NCBI RefSeq assembly: GCF_017307495.1
Contig: NZ_JAFKHE010000018.1
Coordinates: 1 to 64,000, forward strand
Direction of reading: 5' to 3'
Source: Devosia sp.
GTDB lineage: Bacteria > Pseudomonadota > Alphaproteobacteria > Rhizobiales > Devosiaceae
Length of the DNA: 64,000 nucleotides
Position numbers and translations under genes: made by a program. Of this stretch, positions 52,351-61,898 are shown in pieces. The notes beneath the pieces were generated by a model that was given only the letters and a program-made list of their open reading frames with translations, was not told the DNA's origin and ran no database searches. How positions within the stretch are numbered: position 1 is the first letter of the stretch; every line of letters starts with the position of its first letter.

Positions 52351-52638
52351 CTACTTGGCGGCGGATTTCTTGGTCGCCTTGGCGGCTGACTTCTTCGTCG
52401 AGGCTTTCCCCGCGCCTGCCTGCGCCCCGTCGCGCTCCCTGGCCTCCGCCTCGCGGATCTTGGCCACCGAGGTGCCCATGTGGCCCCAGTTCTTGTTGTC
52501 CACTTCCTCGATGACGACGAAGGTGTATTCGGGCTTCTTGTTCAGGATCCGGACCAGCATCTCGGTCGTCTCCTTGTAGATCTGCAGCTTCTGCTCGTAT
52601 GTCGCGCCGTCGGTGATCTCGATACGGACGTAGGGCAT
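52351..52638 (-). CDS. tautomerase family protein with Lys/Ala-rich tail
   Basis: 95 aa. The first 60 residues are a 4-OT-type unit with Pro1 (PYVRIEITDGATYEQK) and KKPEYTFVVIEEVDNKNWG. The last 30 are an extension rich in Ala and Lys (KASTKKSAAKATKKSAAK) resembling histone H1/HU-type basic tails. The extension is unusual for this family and may bind nucleic acid or acidic surfaces. With its partner it could form a hetero-oligomer. Confidence 0.85.
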   Translation of the reverse strand: MPYVRIEITDGATYEQKLQIYKETTEMLVRILNKKPEYTFVVIEEVDNKNWGHMGTSVAKIREAEARERDGAQAGAGKASTKKSAAKATKKSAAK

Positions 52639-52692
52639 GTCTTGCTTCTCCTCCCAAAGCGAGGGGAGGATGCGGCAGTCGAGGTACGTCCG

Positions 52693-54690
52693 TCAATCGA
52701 GCGGATCGAAGGCCTTCTTCGGCTTCTTGCGAGGCGCCGTGCCGGCGTCGGCGGGCGGCTCGCGCCGCTCGCGGTTCTTGTACTTGGGCTTGCCCTTGTC
52801 CTTGGGGTTGGGCTTGGGCTTTTTGGGCGCGGTCGGACGCTCCTCGCGGACCTCGGCGACGGGCGGAGTGAGCTCACGGGCCGGCCGGGTAGCGAGCTTG
52901 GCGCCCTTGTCGGAGCGGACCTTGTAGCGCGGGCCGTCGTCGCGAGCCGGGCGTGGGGAATCGAAGCGCGGGGCCTTGTCACGCGGCGGGCGCGGGCCAT
53001 CGTCGTAGCGGCCGGGCTTCGCACGCTTCTGGAACCCGGGCGCACTCGAGGGCTCGATGGTGGCGCCGTTCTCGACGCTGCTGCCGTTGCTGGCAACCGT
53101 CCGCGCGAAGGCCTCGGCCTTGTCGGCGGCGATCTCGAAGCGCGTCTCGGTGTCGAAGATCTTGATCGAGCCAATGTCGCGCTTGGTGACGTCGCCGGCC
53201 TTGCAGATCAGCGGCAAGAGCCACTTCGGATCGGCGCGGCGGTTGCGGCCGATGGAGAGGGTGAACCAGCGCCCATCGGTCATCGGCTCCGGACGGCCCT
53301 TGGGCCCCTCGGGCCGCGGGGCTTCGTCGAGGAAGCGCTTGTCGCGGCGGGGCCCCTTCTCGTGGAAGGCGGGTAGTGGGGCCTCGGACACTTCCTCGGC
53401 CGCGGGGCGGGCGGCCAGCTCGCGGCGGATATAGGCGGCGGCGAGCTGCTCGGGGCTGAGGCGGGCGAGCAGGTCGGCGACGAAGCCGGCATCGATGTCG
53501 TCGGCCGAGATCGTTTCGGCAGCGGCGGCGAGAATCTGCTCGCGGTTGCGCGCGTCGATCTCGGCAATGGTCGGGGCGCCGCGCGTGGTGGCCTCGAGAT
53601 TGGCGGCGCGCAACACGCGGGCGGCCGCGCTGCGGCGGTGCATCGGCACGATCAGGGCGCAGATGCCCTTGCGCCCTGCCCGGCCGGTGCGGCCCGAACG
53701 ATGCAGCAGCGTCTCGGGGTTGGACGGGATGTCGGCGTGGATGACCAGATCGAGGTTGGGCAGGTCGATGCCGCGGGCGGCGACGTCGGTCGCGACGCAG
53801 ACGCGGGCGCGGCCGTCGCGCATCGATTGCAGGGCATTGGAGCGCTCGGCCTGGGTCAGTTCGCCCGAGAGCGCCACCACCGGGAAGCCGCGATTGGCGA
53901 GACGGGCGGTGAGGTGCTTCACCGACTCGCGGGTGTGGCAGAAGACGATGGTGTTGGAGCTGTCGTGCAGCAGCAGCGTGTTGATGACGGCGTGCTCCTT
54001 CTCGTCGTTGCGGACGACGATCTGAACGTACTCGATGTCGGCATGCTGCTCGCCGGCACTGGTCGCGACCAGCCGCAGCGCATCGCGCTGGAAGGTCTTG
54101 GCAAGCTCGGCGATCTCGCGCGGCACGGTGGCCGAAAACAGCAGGGTGCGGCGGGTCTCGGGCGCCAATTCGAGGATGAACTCGAGGTCTTCGCGGAAAC
54201 CGAGGTCGAGCATCTCGTCGGCCTCGTCGAGCACCACGGCACGGACTTGGCCGAGGTCGAGCGCGCCCTTGGTGATGTGGTCGCGCAGGCGCCCCGGCGT
54301 GCCGACGACGATGTGGGCGCCGCGCTCAAGCGCGCGCCGTTCGGTGCGGATGTCCATGCCGCCGACGCCCGCCGCGATCTGCGCGCCGGTATCGGCATAG
54401 AGCCACTGCAGCTCGCGCTGGACCTGCAGGGCGAGCTCGCGCGTCGGAGCGATGAGCAGCGCGAGCGGGGTCGAGGCCGGGCCGAAGCGCTGCTCCTCGC
54501 CGAGCAGGGTGGGGGCGATGGCCATGCCGAAGGCCACGGTCTTGCCTGATCCGGTCTGGGCGGAGACCAGCAGGTCCCGCTCCGCCGCCTCGGGCGCGAG
54601 CACGCTCAGTTGCACCGGCGTCAGCGTATCGTAGCCGCGTTCGGCGAGCGCTGAGGCAAGGGCGGGATGGATGGTCTCGGGCAGGTTCAT
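52693..54690 (-). CDS. DEAD-box RNA helicase with DbpA-type RNA-binding domain
   Basis: 665 aa. Helicase core: motif I AQTGSGKT, Ia APTRELA, Ib TPGR, II DEAD, III SAT, IV VFCHT, V ATDVAARGIDLP, VI HRSGRTGRAG. A DbpA-like RNA-binding domain follows (GRWFTLSIGRNRRADPKWLLP, DIGSIKIFDTETRFEI), then a long, basic, Pro-rich tail of about 130 residues. It is likely a ribosome-assembly or cold-adaptation helicase. The upstream extension of the frame is repeat sequence and is rejected. Confidence 0.95.
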   Translation of the reverse strand: MNLPETIHPALASALAERGYDTLTPVQLSVLAPEAAERDLLVSAQTGSGKTVAFGMAIAPTLLGEEQRFGPASTPLALLIAPTRELALQVQRELQWLYADTGAQIAAGVGGMDIRTERRALERGAHIVVGTPGRLRDHITKGALDLGQVRAVVLDEADEMLDLGFREDLEFILELAPETRRTLLFSATVPREIAELAKTFQRDALRLVATSAGEQHADIEYVQIVVRNDEKEHAVINTLLLHDSSNTIVFCHTRESVKHLTARLANRGFPVVALSGELTQAERSNALQSMRDGRARVCVATDVAARGIDLPNLDLVIHADIPSNPETLLHRSGRTGRAGRKGICALIVPMHRRSAAARVLRAANLEATTRGAPTIAEIDARNREQILAAAAETISADDIDAGFVADLLARLSPEQLAAAYIRRELAARPAAEEVSEAPLPAFHEKGPRRDKRFLDEAPRPEGPKGRPEPMTDGRWFTLSIGRNRRADPKWLLPLICKAGDVTKRDIGSIKIFDTETRFEIAADKAEAFARTVASNGSSVENGATIEPSSAPGFQKRAKPGRYDDGPRPPRDKAPRFDSPRPARDDGPRYKVRSDKGAKLATRPARELTPPVAEVREERPTAPKKPKPNPKDKGKPKYKNRERREPPADAGTAPRKKPKKAFDPLD

Positions 54691-54707
54691 TCGGTTCTTT
54701 CTTTCTT

Positions 54708-54847
54708 CCCCCTCCCCTTGAGGGAGAGGGTGCCCGAAGGGCGGGTGAGGGGAAGGACGCTCCTCACATTCGTTCGGATCGGCGATGCTCTGCATCGCGA
54801 CCCCTCATCCGGCGCTGCGCGCCACCTTCTCCATCAGGGGGAGAAGG
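54708..54847. repeat. GC-rich interspersed repeat, family 2, inverted pair
   Basis: CCCTCCCCTTGAGGGAGAGGG with GGGTGAGGGG on the left and CCCCTCATCCGGCGCTGCGCGCC with CATCAGGGGGAGAAGG on the right. The right arm is nearly identical to that at 22901-22946. It lies between the helicase and ndk genes. Confidence 0.7.
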
Positions 54848-54888
54848 AAGAACAGAGCCAGCCTTTCCTGCAAGGCCACACCCACCGG

Positions 54889-54971
54889 GTCATTCCCGCG
54901 AAAGCGGGAACCTCTGTTCTGCTGCCTGAGGCACCATCGCCAACGGAGGTCCCCGCTTTCGCGGGGATGAC
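54889..54971. repeat. palindromic intergenic repeat, copy 3
   Basis: Begins GTCATTCCCGCGAAAGCGGG and ends CCGCTTTCGCGGGGATGAC. It has the same layout of outer and inner palindromes as copies at 20890 and 23013, with a different centre. Directly beside a family-2 repeat, as at 22851/23013. Confidence 0.8.
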
Positions 54972-54996
54972 ACCGTGGAGTTGGAAACACTTGAGC

Positions 54997-55030
54997 AAAA
55001 CAAAACAAAAGGGCCGCCCGGAGGCGGCCC
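54997..55030 (-). terminator. rho-independent terminator of ndk
   Basis: On the minus strand GGGCCGCC TCCG GGCGGCCC is a perfect 8-bp stem with a 4-base loop followed by TTTTGTTTTGTTTT, 24 bases after the ndk stop. It is a textbook intrinsic terminator. Confidence 0.9.
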
Positions 55031-55053
55031 TCGGAAATCGGACTATCGGGCGA

Positions 55054-55476
55054 TCAGCCGACGATCTCGTCGTCGGTGAAGAAGAACTTGATCTCGATGG
55101 CGGCGTTCTCGGGGCTGTCCGAGCCGTGCACCGAGTTCTCGCCCATGTTGAGGGCGAAGAGCTTGCGGATGGTGCCCTCGGCGGCGTTGGCCGGGTTGGT
55201 GGCGCCCATGATCTCACGGTTCTTGAGCACGGCGTTCTCGCCCTCAAGCACCTGCACGACGACCGGCGAAGCGATCATCTGCTCGACCAGCTCGCCGAAG
55301 AAGGGGCGCTCCTTGTGCACGGCGTAGAAGCCCTCGGCCTGGGCGCGGGTCATCTTGATCTTCTTCATCGCGACCGGGCGAAGGCCGTTCTCTTCGAACT
55401 TGGCGACGATCTTGCCGATCAGGTTGCGGCGAACCGCATCGGGCTTGATGATGGAAAAGGTGCGCTCGATGGCCAT
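55054..55476 (-). CDS. ndk: nucleoside diphosphate kinase
   Basis: 140 aa, the standard length. [17 protein letters not shown] at the N-terminus, the catalytic His in NSVHGSDS, and [11 protein letters not shown]. It balances NTP pools by phosphate transfer. Single-gene unit with its own terminator. Confidence 0.97.
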   Translation of the reverse strand: MAIERTFSIIKPDAVRRNLIGKIVAKFEENGLRPVAMKKIKMTRAQAEGFYAVHKERPFFGELVEQMIASPVVVQVLEGENAVLKNREIMGATNPANAAEGTIRKLFALNMGENSVHGSDSPENAAIEIKFFFTDDEIVG

Positions 55477-55613
55477 GTGCCTGGTCCTTGCGTGTGGGGC
55501 TGAATTGGGTGCGGCCTTCTAGCGGGAAGGCGTGACGGGCGCAAGACGGGCGTTTGCGGCTGTTGCGGCCGGCATTGGACAAGGGCGGGGCAAGTCGCTA
55601 TCTCCCAGCCGCC

Positions 55614-57503
55614 ATGCTGACCATTACAGACCTCACCTACCGCATCCAGGGGCGACCTCTTTTCGAGGGCGCCTCGCTGGTGCTGCCCGATGGCTCCAAG
55701 ACCGGGTTCGTGGGCAAGAACGGCACCGGCAAGACGACGCTGTTCCACCTGATCCAGGGGCATATTGCGCCGGAGACGGGCTCCATCGAGGTCAACAAGA
55801 AGGCCCGCATCGGATCGGTGGCGCAGGAAGCGGTCGCCAGCGAGGTCAGCGTGCTCGACGTCGTGCTGATGGCCGACAGGGAGCGCACGGCGCTGCTGGC
55901 CGAAGCGGAGACGGCGACGGACCCGCACCGGATCGGCGACATCCACACGCGGCTTGCCGAGATCGACGCGCACACGGCCGAGGCGCGGGCTTCGACCATC
56001 CTCAAGGGCCTCGGGTTCGAGAAGGAGCGGCAGCTGGGGCCGACCTCGGAGCTCTCCGGCGGCTGGCGCATGCGCGTGTCGCTGGCGGCGGTGCTGTTTT
56101 CGCAGCCCGACCTGCTGCTGCTCGACGAGCCGACCAACTATCTCGACCTCGAGGGCACGCTGTGGCTGGAGAAGTATCTCCAGACCTATCCGTACACCGT
56201 GTTCATGATCAGCCACGACCGCGACCTGCTGAACAAGGCCGTGACCTCGATCGCGCATCTCGAACACCGCAAGCTCACCTTCTACAAGGGCGCCTACGAC
56301 ACGTTCGAAGAGACGCGCCGGATGCAGATGGAGCTCAACAACAAGAGCCGCGAGAAGACGCTCGACCAGATCGCGCACCTGCAGAAATTCGTCGATCGCT
56401 TCAAGGCCAAGGCCACCAAGGCCGCCCAGGCGCAGGCGCGCGTGAAGATGATCGCCAAGCTGAAGCCGCCGGCGGCGATGTTCGACGAAACCTCCCTGCC
56501 CTTCAACTTCCCGAATCCCAAGAAGATTCCGGCGACGCCGATGATGACCTTCGACAACGTGTCGGTGGGTTATGGGGACAAGGTGGTGCTCAGGCACATC
56601 ACCAACCGCATCGACCCGGACGATCGCATCGCGCTGATCGGCGTCAACGGCAACGGCAAGTCGACCTTCGCCAAGCTGCTGTCGGGCGACCTGAGGCCGA
56701 TGGGCGGCGAGATGCGCAAGGGCAAGGGGCTCGAGATCGCCTATTTCGCCCAGCACCAGCTCGACAAGCTGAAGCCCGAACAGACCCCATTCGAGCACAT
56801 CGTCGAGCTGATGCCCTATGACAGCGAGGCCAAGCGCCGGAGCCGGGTGGCGCAGATGGGGCTCACCACCTCGCGCATGGACACCAAGGTGAAGAACCTC
56901 TCGGGTGGCGAGCGAGCGCGCCTGCTACTCGGGCTCATCACCTTCGGCGGGCCGGGCATGCTGATCCTCGACGAGCCGACCAACCACCTCGATATCGACA
57001 GCCGCGACGCGCTGGTCGCGGCGCTGAACGACTATACCGGCGCGGTGCTGATCATCTCGCACGACCGGCACCTGATCGATGCGACGGCAGACAAGCTGTG
57101 GATCGCGCAGAACGGCACGATAGAGGAATTCGACGACGATCTCGACTCCTACCAGCGCCAGCTCACGTCCAACTCGAACGGCAAGTCGAACAAGAAGGAT
57201 TCCGGCCCGATCGTGGTCGAGGACCGCAAGGCAGCGCGGCAAGGCGCGGCGGCAAGGCGCGCCGAAGTGGCGCCGCTGCGCAAGTCGATCAAGGACGTGG
57301 AGCAGAAGCTCACCCGGCTCCGCACCGAACTGGCGCGGGTGGACGGCATCCTTGCTGACCCAAAGACCTATGACGGCGCGCCGGAGCGCGTGATATCGCT
57401 GGGCAGGGACAAGGCGCGCTTCGAAGGCGACATCGCCAGCGCAGAGGAGAAATGGCTGATGCTGAGCGAAGAGCTGGAAGCGGCCGAGAGGGCCCAGGCG
57501 TGA
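55614..57503 (+). CDS. ABC-F family ATPase (YheS/Uup-like)
   Basis: 629-aa soluble protein with two ATPase domains: Walker A GKNGTGKTT and GVNGNGKST, signatures LSGGWRMR and LSGGERAR, and Walker B LLLDEPTNYLD and LILDEPTNHLD. The P-site linker between them is helical and Lys-rich (RFKAKATKAAQAQAR), and a C-terminal coiled coil follows (LRKSIKDVEQKLTRLRTEL). Such proteins act on the ribosome. No membrane helices. Confidence 0.94.
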   Translation: MLTITDLTYRIQGRPLFEGASLVLPDGSKTGFVGKNGTGKTTLFHLIQGHIAPETGSIEVNKKARIGSVAQEAVASEVSVLDVVLMADRERTALLAEAETATDPHRIGDIHTRLAEIDAHTAEARASTILKGLGFEKERQLGPTSELSGGWRMRVSLAAVLFSQPDLLLLDEPTNYLDLEGTLWLEKYLQTYPYTVFMISHDRDLLNKAVTSIAHLEHRKLTFYKGAYDTFEETRRMQMELNNKSREKTLDQIAHLQKFVDRFKAKATKAAQAQARVKMIAKLKPPAAMFDETSLPFNFPNPKKIPATPMMTFDNVSVGYGDKVVLRHITNRIDPDDRIALIGVNGNGKSTFAKLLSGDLRPMGGEMRKGKGLEIAYFAQHQLDKLKPEQTPFEHIVELMPYDSEAKRRSRVAQMGLTTSRMDTKVKNLSGGERARLLLGLITFGGPGMLILDEPTNHLDIDSRDALVAALNDYTGAVLIISHDRHLIDATADKLWIAQNGTIEEFDDDLDSYQRQLTSNSNGKSNKKDSGPIVVEDRKAARQGAAARRAEVAPLRKSIKDVEQKLTRLRTELARVDGILADPKTYDGAPERVISLGRDKARFEGDIASAEEKWLMLSEELEAAERAQA

Positions 57504-57931
57504 GCGAGGTGACGGCTTCCGACCTGATCAGCCTGCTCGGGCTCGAACCGCACCCGGAGGGCGGATTCTACCGGCAGACGTTCGCCGACGTGGCAACGGC
57601 GCAAGGCCGCCCGGCCTCGACGCTGATCTACTACATGCTCACCAACCGGCAGTCGGGCAAATGGCATCGCGTCACCGATGCGGCCGAGGTCTGGCACTGG
57701 TATGCGGGCGCCCCGATGACACTGGCCGTGTCGCGCGACGGCAAGCAGGTGAACGAGCGCGTGCTCGGCATCGACTTTAGCGCCGGGCAACGCCCGCAGA
57801 TCGTCGTGCCGGCGAACGCCTGGCAGCGCGCCACGTGCCTCGGGGACTGGAGCCTGGTCGGCTGCACCGTGGCGCCCGGCTTCCAGTTCTCGAAATGGGA
57901 ACAGGCGCCCGAGGGCTGGCAACCGGGCTGA
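57500..57931 (+). CDS. DUF985 cupin protein
   Basis: 143 aa. The family hallmarks are present: LEPHPEGGFYRQTF at the start, SGKWHRVTDAAEVWHWYAG with the cupin His residues, and a C-terminal CTVAPGFQFSKWE. Small-molecule-binding beta-barrel of unknown activity. The GTG start overlaps the ABC-F stop. Confidence 0.92.
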   Translation: MSEVTASDLISLLGLEPHPEGGFYRQTFADVATAQGRPASTLIYYMLTNRQSGKWHRVTDAAEVWHWYAGAPMTLAVSRDGKQVNERVLGIDFSAGQRPQIVVPANAWQRATCLGDWSLVGCTVAPGFQFSKWEQAPEGWQPG

Positions 57932-57950
57932 GGCCTGGAGCGTGTGGCTC

Positions 57951-58080
57951 CACTACCCTCCCCATCAAGGGGAGGGAAACGAAAGAACCGAAGCATGCCG
58001 TCGGGTCTCCCTCCCCCTTGTGGGGAGGGTAGCGCAGCTAGGGCCTTGGCCCGTAGCGTAGCCAGGGTGGGGGTGTGCAG
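57951..58080. repeat. GC-rich interspersed repeat, variant
   Basis: Two CCCTCCCC-type arms (CTACCCTCCCCATCAAGGGGAGGG and CTCCCTCCCCCTTGTGGGGAGGG, shown broken) followed by GTAGCGCAGCTAGGGCC and CCAGGGTGGGGGTGTG. It is related in style to family 2 but a distinct variant. Sits between the convergent DUF985 and holC genes. Confidence 0.55.
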
Positions 58081-58097
58081 CGCGCACCAGAGGTCCC

Positions 58098-58544
58098 CTA
58101 CCCCTTCTTCACCCACCGGCCGCCGGGCTCCTGCTGCCAGTAGGTCACTTCGTTGCCGTCGCGCAGGTTCTTCCAGGCGGCGCGGGCGTCGGTGAGGGCG
58201 TCTGGGTCGTGGCCGGAGAACATGAAGACGATGCGCTCGTAGCCGTCGCCGGATTGCGGCACGGCGCGGTCGACGAAGAAGCGGACCTGGGCGTTGTTGG
58301 GGTTGTGCGGGCGCGTGGTGATAAGCACTGGCTGCAGGTTGTCGGCATCGCCGCCGGCGCGGGCGTGCGGCAGGAAGCTGTCGTCGCGATAGGTCCAGAG
58401 CAGGTTGTCGATGGCCTCGGCACGCTCCTCGCTGCCGGTCTCGATGACGACATGCCAGCCCCGCTCCAGCGACTTCTCGACCAGCACCGGCAGCACGCGT
58501 TCGAGCGGCTGGCCCTCGAGGTGGTAGAACAGGATCTCGCTCAT
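58098..58544 (-). CDS. holC: DNA polymerase III subunit chi
   Basis: 148 aa. EILFYHLEGQPLERVLPVL, a DDSFLPHA segment and VTYWQQEPGGRWVKK are typical of alphaproteobacterial HolC. It links the clamp loader to SSB. The start overlaps the upstream membrane-protein stop by four bases; pepA-(membrane protein)-holC is one operon. Confidence 0.93.
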   Translation of the reverse strand: MSEILFYHLEGQPLERVLPVLVEKSLERGWHVVIETGSEERAEAIDNLLWTYRDDSFLPHARAGGDADNLQPVLITTRPHNPNNAQVRFFVDRAVPQSGDGYERIVFMFSGHDPDALTDARAAWKNLRDGNEVTYWQQEPGGRWVKKG

Positions 58545-59101
58545 GGCGCCTCCGCCTCGAGTTCGGCAATGGCGCCGTTGGCTCGCGCGAAGTCGAGCAT
58601 GGCGGCGGCGAGGCCGGCGGCCGGGCGATCCATGCCGCGGATCGGGATCAGGGCGAGGCCGGGCATATCGGTGCGCAAACCTATGGTGCCGGCGCGGCAG
58701 GGGCTGAGGCGGGTGTCCATCGGGGCGCGCAGGACGAGCTGCATGGCGCCGCCCCCGGGGGCGAGCGAGACATCCTCGACGGCGCTCCAGGGGATCGGCC
58801 CGTCGGTGACGCGACGATCGAAGACGCCGGCATCGTCGATCGACAGCACCGGTCGAGGCAGGCGGAGATCGGCAAGGATGGCCGCGGCCACGACGACGAA
58901 GAAGAGCCCCACCGCCGTGGTCGGGACGGCGAGAAAGCTCAGTTCCACCGTCGGCTGCATCGACAGGGCGCCGGCGAGACTGGCGAGCAGGAGGACCGCC
59001 GGCAGCAGCGCCAGCACGCCGACCAGCGCGGCGAGGCCAGCCACTGCCGGCAACCACAGCAGCGACGGATTGGCGGTCAGCGGACGCGGGGCCTCGGTCA
59101 T
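58541..59101 (-). CDS. membrane protein with PH-like domain, unknown function
   Basis: 186 aa. Two adjacent N-terminal helices ([23 protein letters not shown] region and [15 protein letters not shown]), then a soluble domain starting [27 protein letters not shown], which resembles bacterial PH-like membrane-associated domains. It overlaps pepA upstream and holC downstream by four bases each. Function unknown. Confidence 0.75.
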   Translation of the reverse strand: MTEAPRPLTANPSLLWLPAVAGLAALVGVLALLPAVLLLASLAGALSMQPTVELSFLAVPTTAVGLFFVVVAAAILADLRLPRPVLSIDDAGVFDRRVTDGPIPWSAVEDVSLAPGGGAMQLVLRAPMDTRLSPCRAGTIGLRTDMPGLALIPIRGMDRPAAGLAAAMLDFARANGAIAELEAEAP

Positions 59102-60591
59102 TTGCCCTCGAAGTTGTCGCGCACCAGCCGATCGAGCAGCGCGACGCCGAAGCCGGAGGCCCAGGACTGGTTGGTTTCACTGGTCGGCGAAGCGAGGGCG
59201 ACGGCAGCGATATCGAGATGCGCCCACGGCACGTCGTTGACGAAGCGCTTGAGGAACTGGGCCGCGGTGATCGAGCCGGCGGGGCGGCCACCGGAGTTCT
59301 TGATGTCGGCGAAGCGGCTCTCGATCAGCTTGTCGTAGGCGGCGCCGAGCGGCATGCGCCAGAGCTTCTCGCCCGTTGCGAGGCCGGCGGCGAGAAGCTG
59401 GGCGGCGAGTTCTTCGTTGTTGGAGAACAGGCCGGCGTGGTCGTTGCCGAGTGCGACGCCGATGGCGCCGGTCAGGGTCGCGAGGTTGACCATGAATCGC
59501 GGCTTGAAGCGGTCCTGCGTGTACCAGAGCGCATCGGCGAGGACGAGGCGACCCTCGGCGTCGGTGTTGACGATCTCGATGGTGGTGCCGCTCATGGCGG
59601 TGAGGATGTCGCCGGGGCGCATGGCGGTGCCCGAAGGCATGTTCTCGACCAGCCCGATGACGCCGATCGCGTTGACCCTGGCCTTGCGGGCGGCGAGGGA
59701 GTGCAGCAGGCCGGTGACCGCGGCGGCGCCACCCATGTCACCCTTCATGTCTTCCATGCCCAGGCCCGGCTTGATCGAGATGCCGCCGGAGTCGAACACC
59801 ACGCCCTTGCCGATGAAGGCGAGCGGCGCCTCGCCGGCCTTGCCGCCGTTCCAGCGCATGATGACCAGCCGCGGCGGCCGCGCCGAGCCCTGCGCGACGC
59901 CGAGCAGCGCGTTCATGCCGAGCTTGCGCATGGCCGCTTCGTCGAGTTGCTCGACGTCGACGCCGAGACCGGTGAGCTTCTCGGCTTCGGCGGCGAACTC
60001 GAGCGTGCCCAGTACGTTGGGCGGCTGGTGGACGAGGTCACGGGCCAGGATGGTCCCCGAGGTAGCGGCATCGCGGTCGGCGATGGCGGCGTCGACGGCC
60101 GGGCGATCAGCAACGTGCAGGGTGACGGACAGCGCGGCGTCGCCGTTGTCCTCCTTCTTGGCCTTGTAGGCGTCGAAGCGGTAGTGGCGCAGCTTGAGGC
60201 CGGCCGCGAGCTCAGCGACACGGTCGGGGGTCGCCGCCTCCTCGTCGAGGATGACGGCGGCATTGCCGGCCCTGACACCCATCAGCTTGCCGGCGAGGGA
60301 ACCGCCGCGGTCGGCCCAGGCCGAGAGCGAAGTCCCCTCCCCGGCCTTGCCGCTGCCCAGCACGAGCAGCCGATCGGCGGTGACGCCGTGCGGGGCGAGG
60401 ACCTCGAAGGCGCTGCCCTGCTTGCCCTTGAAGCCGGCGGCGGCAGCGAGGGTCTTGAAGTCGAGGCCGGTCGACTGCCAGACGGCGGCGGCGGCTCCGA
60501 CGGGCTCCGCGCCCTCGGACGCGTAGATCACCAGCGTGCCCGTCGCCTCCGGGTTGAGGGCGGCGGTCTTGATCTCGATCCGGCTGGGCAT
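59098..60591 (-). CDS. pepA: leucyl aminopeptidase (M17)
   Basis: 497 aa. Metal-binding Lys/Asp in [17 protein letters not shown], the GDMGGAAAV segment and the M17 signature [14 protein letters not shown] are all present. It trims N-terminal residues from peptides in the cytoplasm; in some bacteria it also acts as a DNA-binding protein. The start at 60591 is where homology begins. Divergent from lptF, a conserved arrangement. Confidence 0.96.
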   Translation of the reverse strand: MPSRIEIKTAALNPEATGTLVIYASEGAEPVGAAAAVWQSTGLDFKTLAAAAGFKGKQGSAFEVLAPHGVTADRLLVLGSGKAGEGTSLSAWADRGGSLAGKLMGVRAGNAAVILDEEAATPDRVAELAAGLKLRHYRFDAYKAKKEDNGDAALSVTLHVADRPAVDAAIADRDAATSGTILARDLVHQPPNVLGTLEFAAEAEKLTGLGVDVEQLDEAAMRKLGMNALLGVAQGSARPPRLVIMRWNGGKAGEAPLAFIGKGVVFDSGGISIKPGLGMEDMKGDMGGAAAVTGLLHSLAARKARVNAIGVIGLVENMPSGTAMRPGDILTAMSGTTIEIVNTDAEGRLVLADALWYTQDRFKPRFMVNLATLTGAIGVALGNDHAGLFSNNEELAAQLLAAGLATGEKLWRMPLGAAYDKLIESRFADIKNSGGRPAGSITAAQFLKRFVNDVPWAHLDIAAVALASPTSETNQSWASGFGVALLDRLVRDNFEGK

Positions 60592-60809
60592 GAAAAAAGC
60601 AACCTTCTGGCAATGGGCGCGAACGCCGCGCTGACTTGAAGGTTCGACAGATAGACCGTCTGCCCGCCGCGTCAATCCCGCAACACCGGGCGGTGCAACG
60701 GCTCGGGCCCGCCCCTTTGACTTGCCAAGCGAGGGGGCGGGCGGGCACACTGCGCCGCGCCGCCCGGGCACGATCCGGCGTCCGGCGCGTCCCAAAACCC
60801 GTGTCCGGC

Positions 60810-61898
60810 ATGAATCGGCTAAGCAGTTATTTCATCAAGCTTTTTGCCGCCGAAGCCGCTGGGCTGTTCGGGGTGGCGCTGACCATTATCTACCTCGCGC
60901 AGACGCTGAGACTCATCGACATCGACACGGTGCGGGAGCGCGGTCTCGGCGTCCTGTTCTGGCAGACGATACTGGCCGTGCCGCAGCTGGCGATTGCGTT
61001 TCTCTACACCTGCATCGCCATCGGGCTGGCGCGGGCGCTGCGCGGCATGCAGGCCTCGCGCGAACTGCACATCACGCATGTGGCACAGCTGCTGCCGACC
61101 CTGCTGCGGGCCGTGCTCGTCTACGCCGGCATCGGCATGGTGCTGGTGCTGGTGCTGTCGCACGCGATCGATCCGATGGTGCAGCGTGCGACCAATGTCC
61201 TGCAGGCCCAGGCTGCGGCGGACCTTGTCGGGCGCTCGCTGGTACCCAACCGGTTCGCGGAGCTGGACGATGGCGTGACGGTGACCGTGGGCGGACGCGG
61301 GCCGCGCGGCGAGATCACCTCGTTCTTTGCCGACGACAATCGCGACCCGCGGACGCGCCGCACCTATATCGCCGACTCGGCGGTGATCTCGAGCGATGAA
61401 CTGGGCTACGTGCTGCAGCTCGCGCGGGGAACGATCCAGTACCGGACGTCCGAGGGGCAGTTCTCCGAGATTTCCTTCGATCGCTACGACATCGCGCTCG
61501 AGCGGCTGACGGGCGAACCCGACACCGAGAAGCGCCGCCGCAACCTGCCGACGTGGGACATGGTCAGCGCGGCACTGGCCGACGGCAACTGGCCGAACGA
61601 GTGGGTGAACCGCATCGCCGAGCGGACCGCCGACGGACTGCGCGTGCTGGCGCTCTGCCTGCTCGTCGTCGCGATCAGCGGCTTTCCCTCCGGGCGGCGC
61701 CGCGAGCCGCGCATTCCGATCGAGGTCACGGTGCTGTGCGCCGTGCTGGTCGAGCGGGTCCTGACCAGCTACGCGCTGATCGGCAGCTGGCAGCAGCAGT
61801 TCGTCGGCGTGCTGGTCATGCTCGTCGTGGCACTGGTCGTTCTCGGCGTGCGGCTGAGGCTGTTCTCCCCCGTACCGCGGGAGGCCCACAGCGCATGA
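60810..61898 (+). CDS. lptF: LPS export ABC transporter permease LptF
   Basis: 362-aa permease with three N-terminal and three C-terminal helices around a periplasmic beta-jellyroll ([21 protein letters not shown] region). The N-terminus [19 protein letters not shown] and the first-helix boundary fit LptF. With LptG and LptB it extracts lipopolysaccharide from the inner membrane. The stop overlaps the LptG start. Confidence 0.92.
   Translation: MNRLSSYFIKLFAAEAAGLFGVALTIIYLAQTLRLIDIDTVRERGLGVLFWQTILAVPQLAIAFLYTCIAIGLARALRGMQASRELHITHVAQLLPTLLRAVLVYAGIGMVLVLVLSHAIDPMVQRATNVLQAQAAADLVGRSLVPNRFAELDDGVTVTVGGRGPRGEITSFFADDNRDPRTRRTYIADSAVISSDELGYVLQLARGTIQYRTSEGQFSEISFDRYDIALERLTGEPDTEKRRRNLPTWDMVSAALADGNWPNEWVNRIAERTADGLRVLALCLLVVAISGFPSGRRREPRIPIEVTVLCAVLVERVLTSYALIGSWQQQFVGVLVMLVVALVVLGVRLRLFSPVPREAHSA

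Noticed and set aside
54691..54795. Upstream extension of the DEAD-box helicase frame
   Set aside because: The extra 35 codons come from the intergenic repeat; homology starts at the ATG at 54690.
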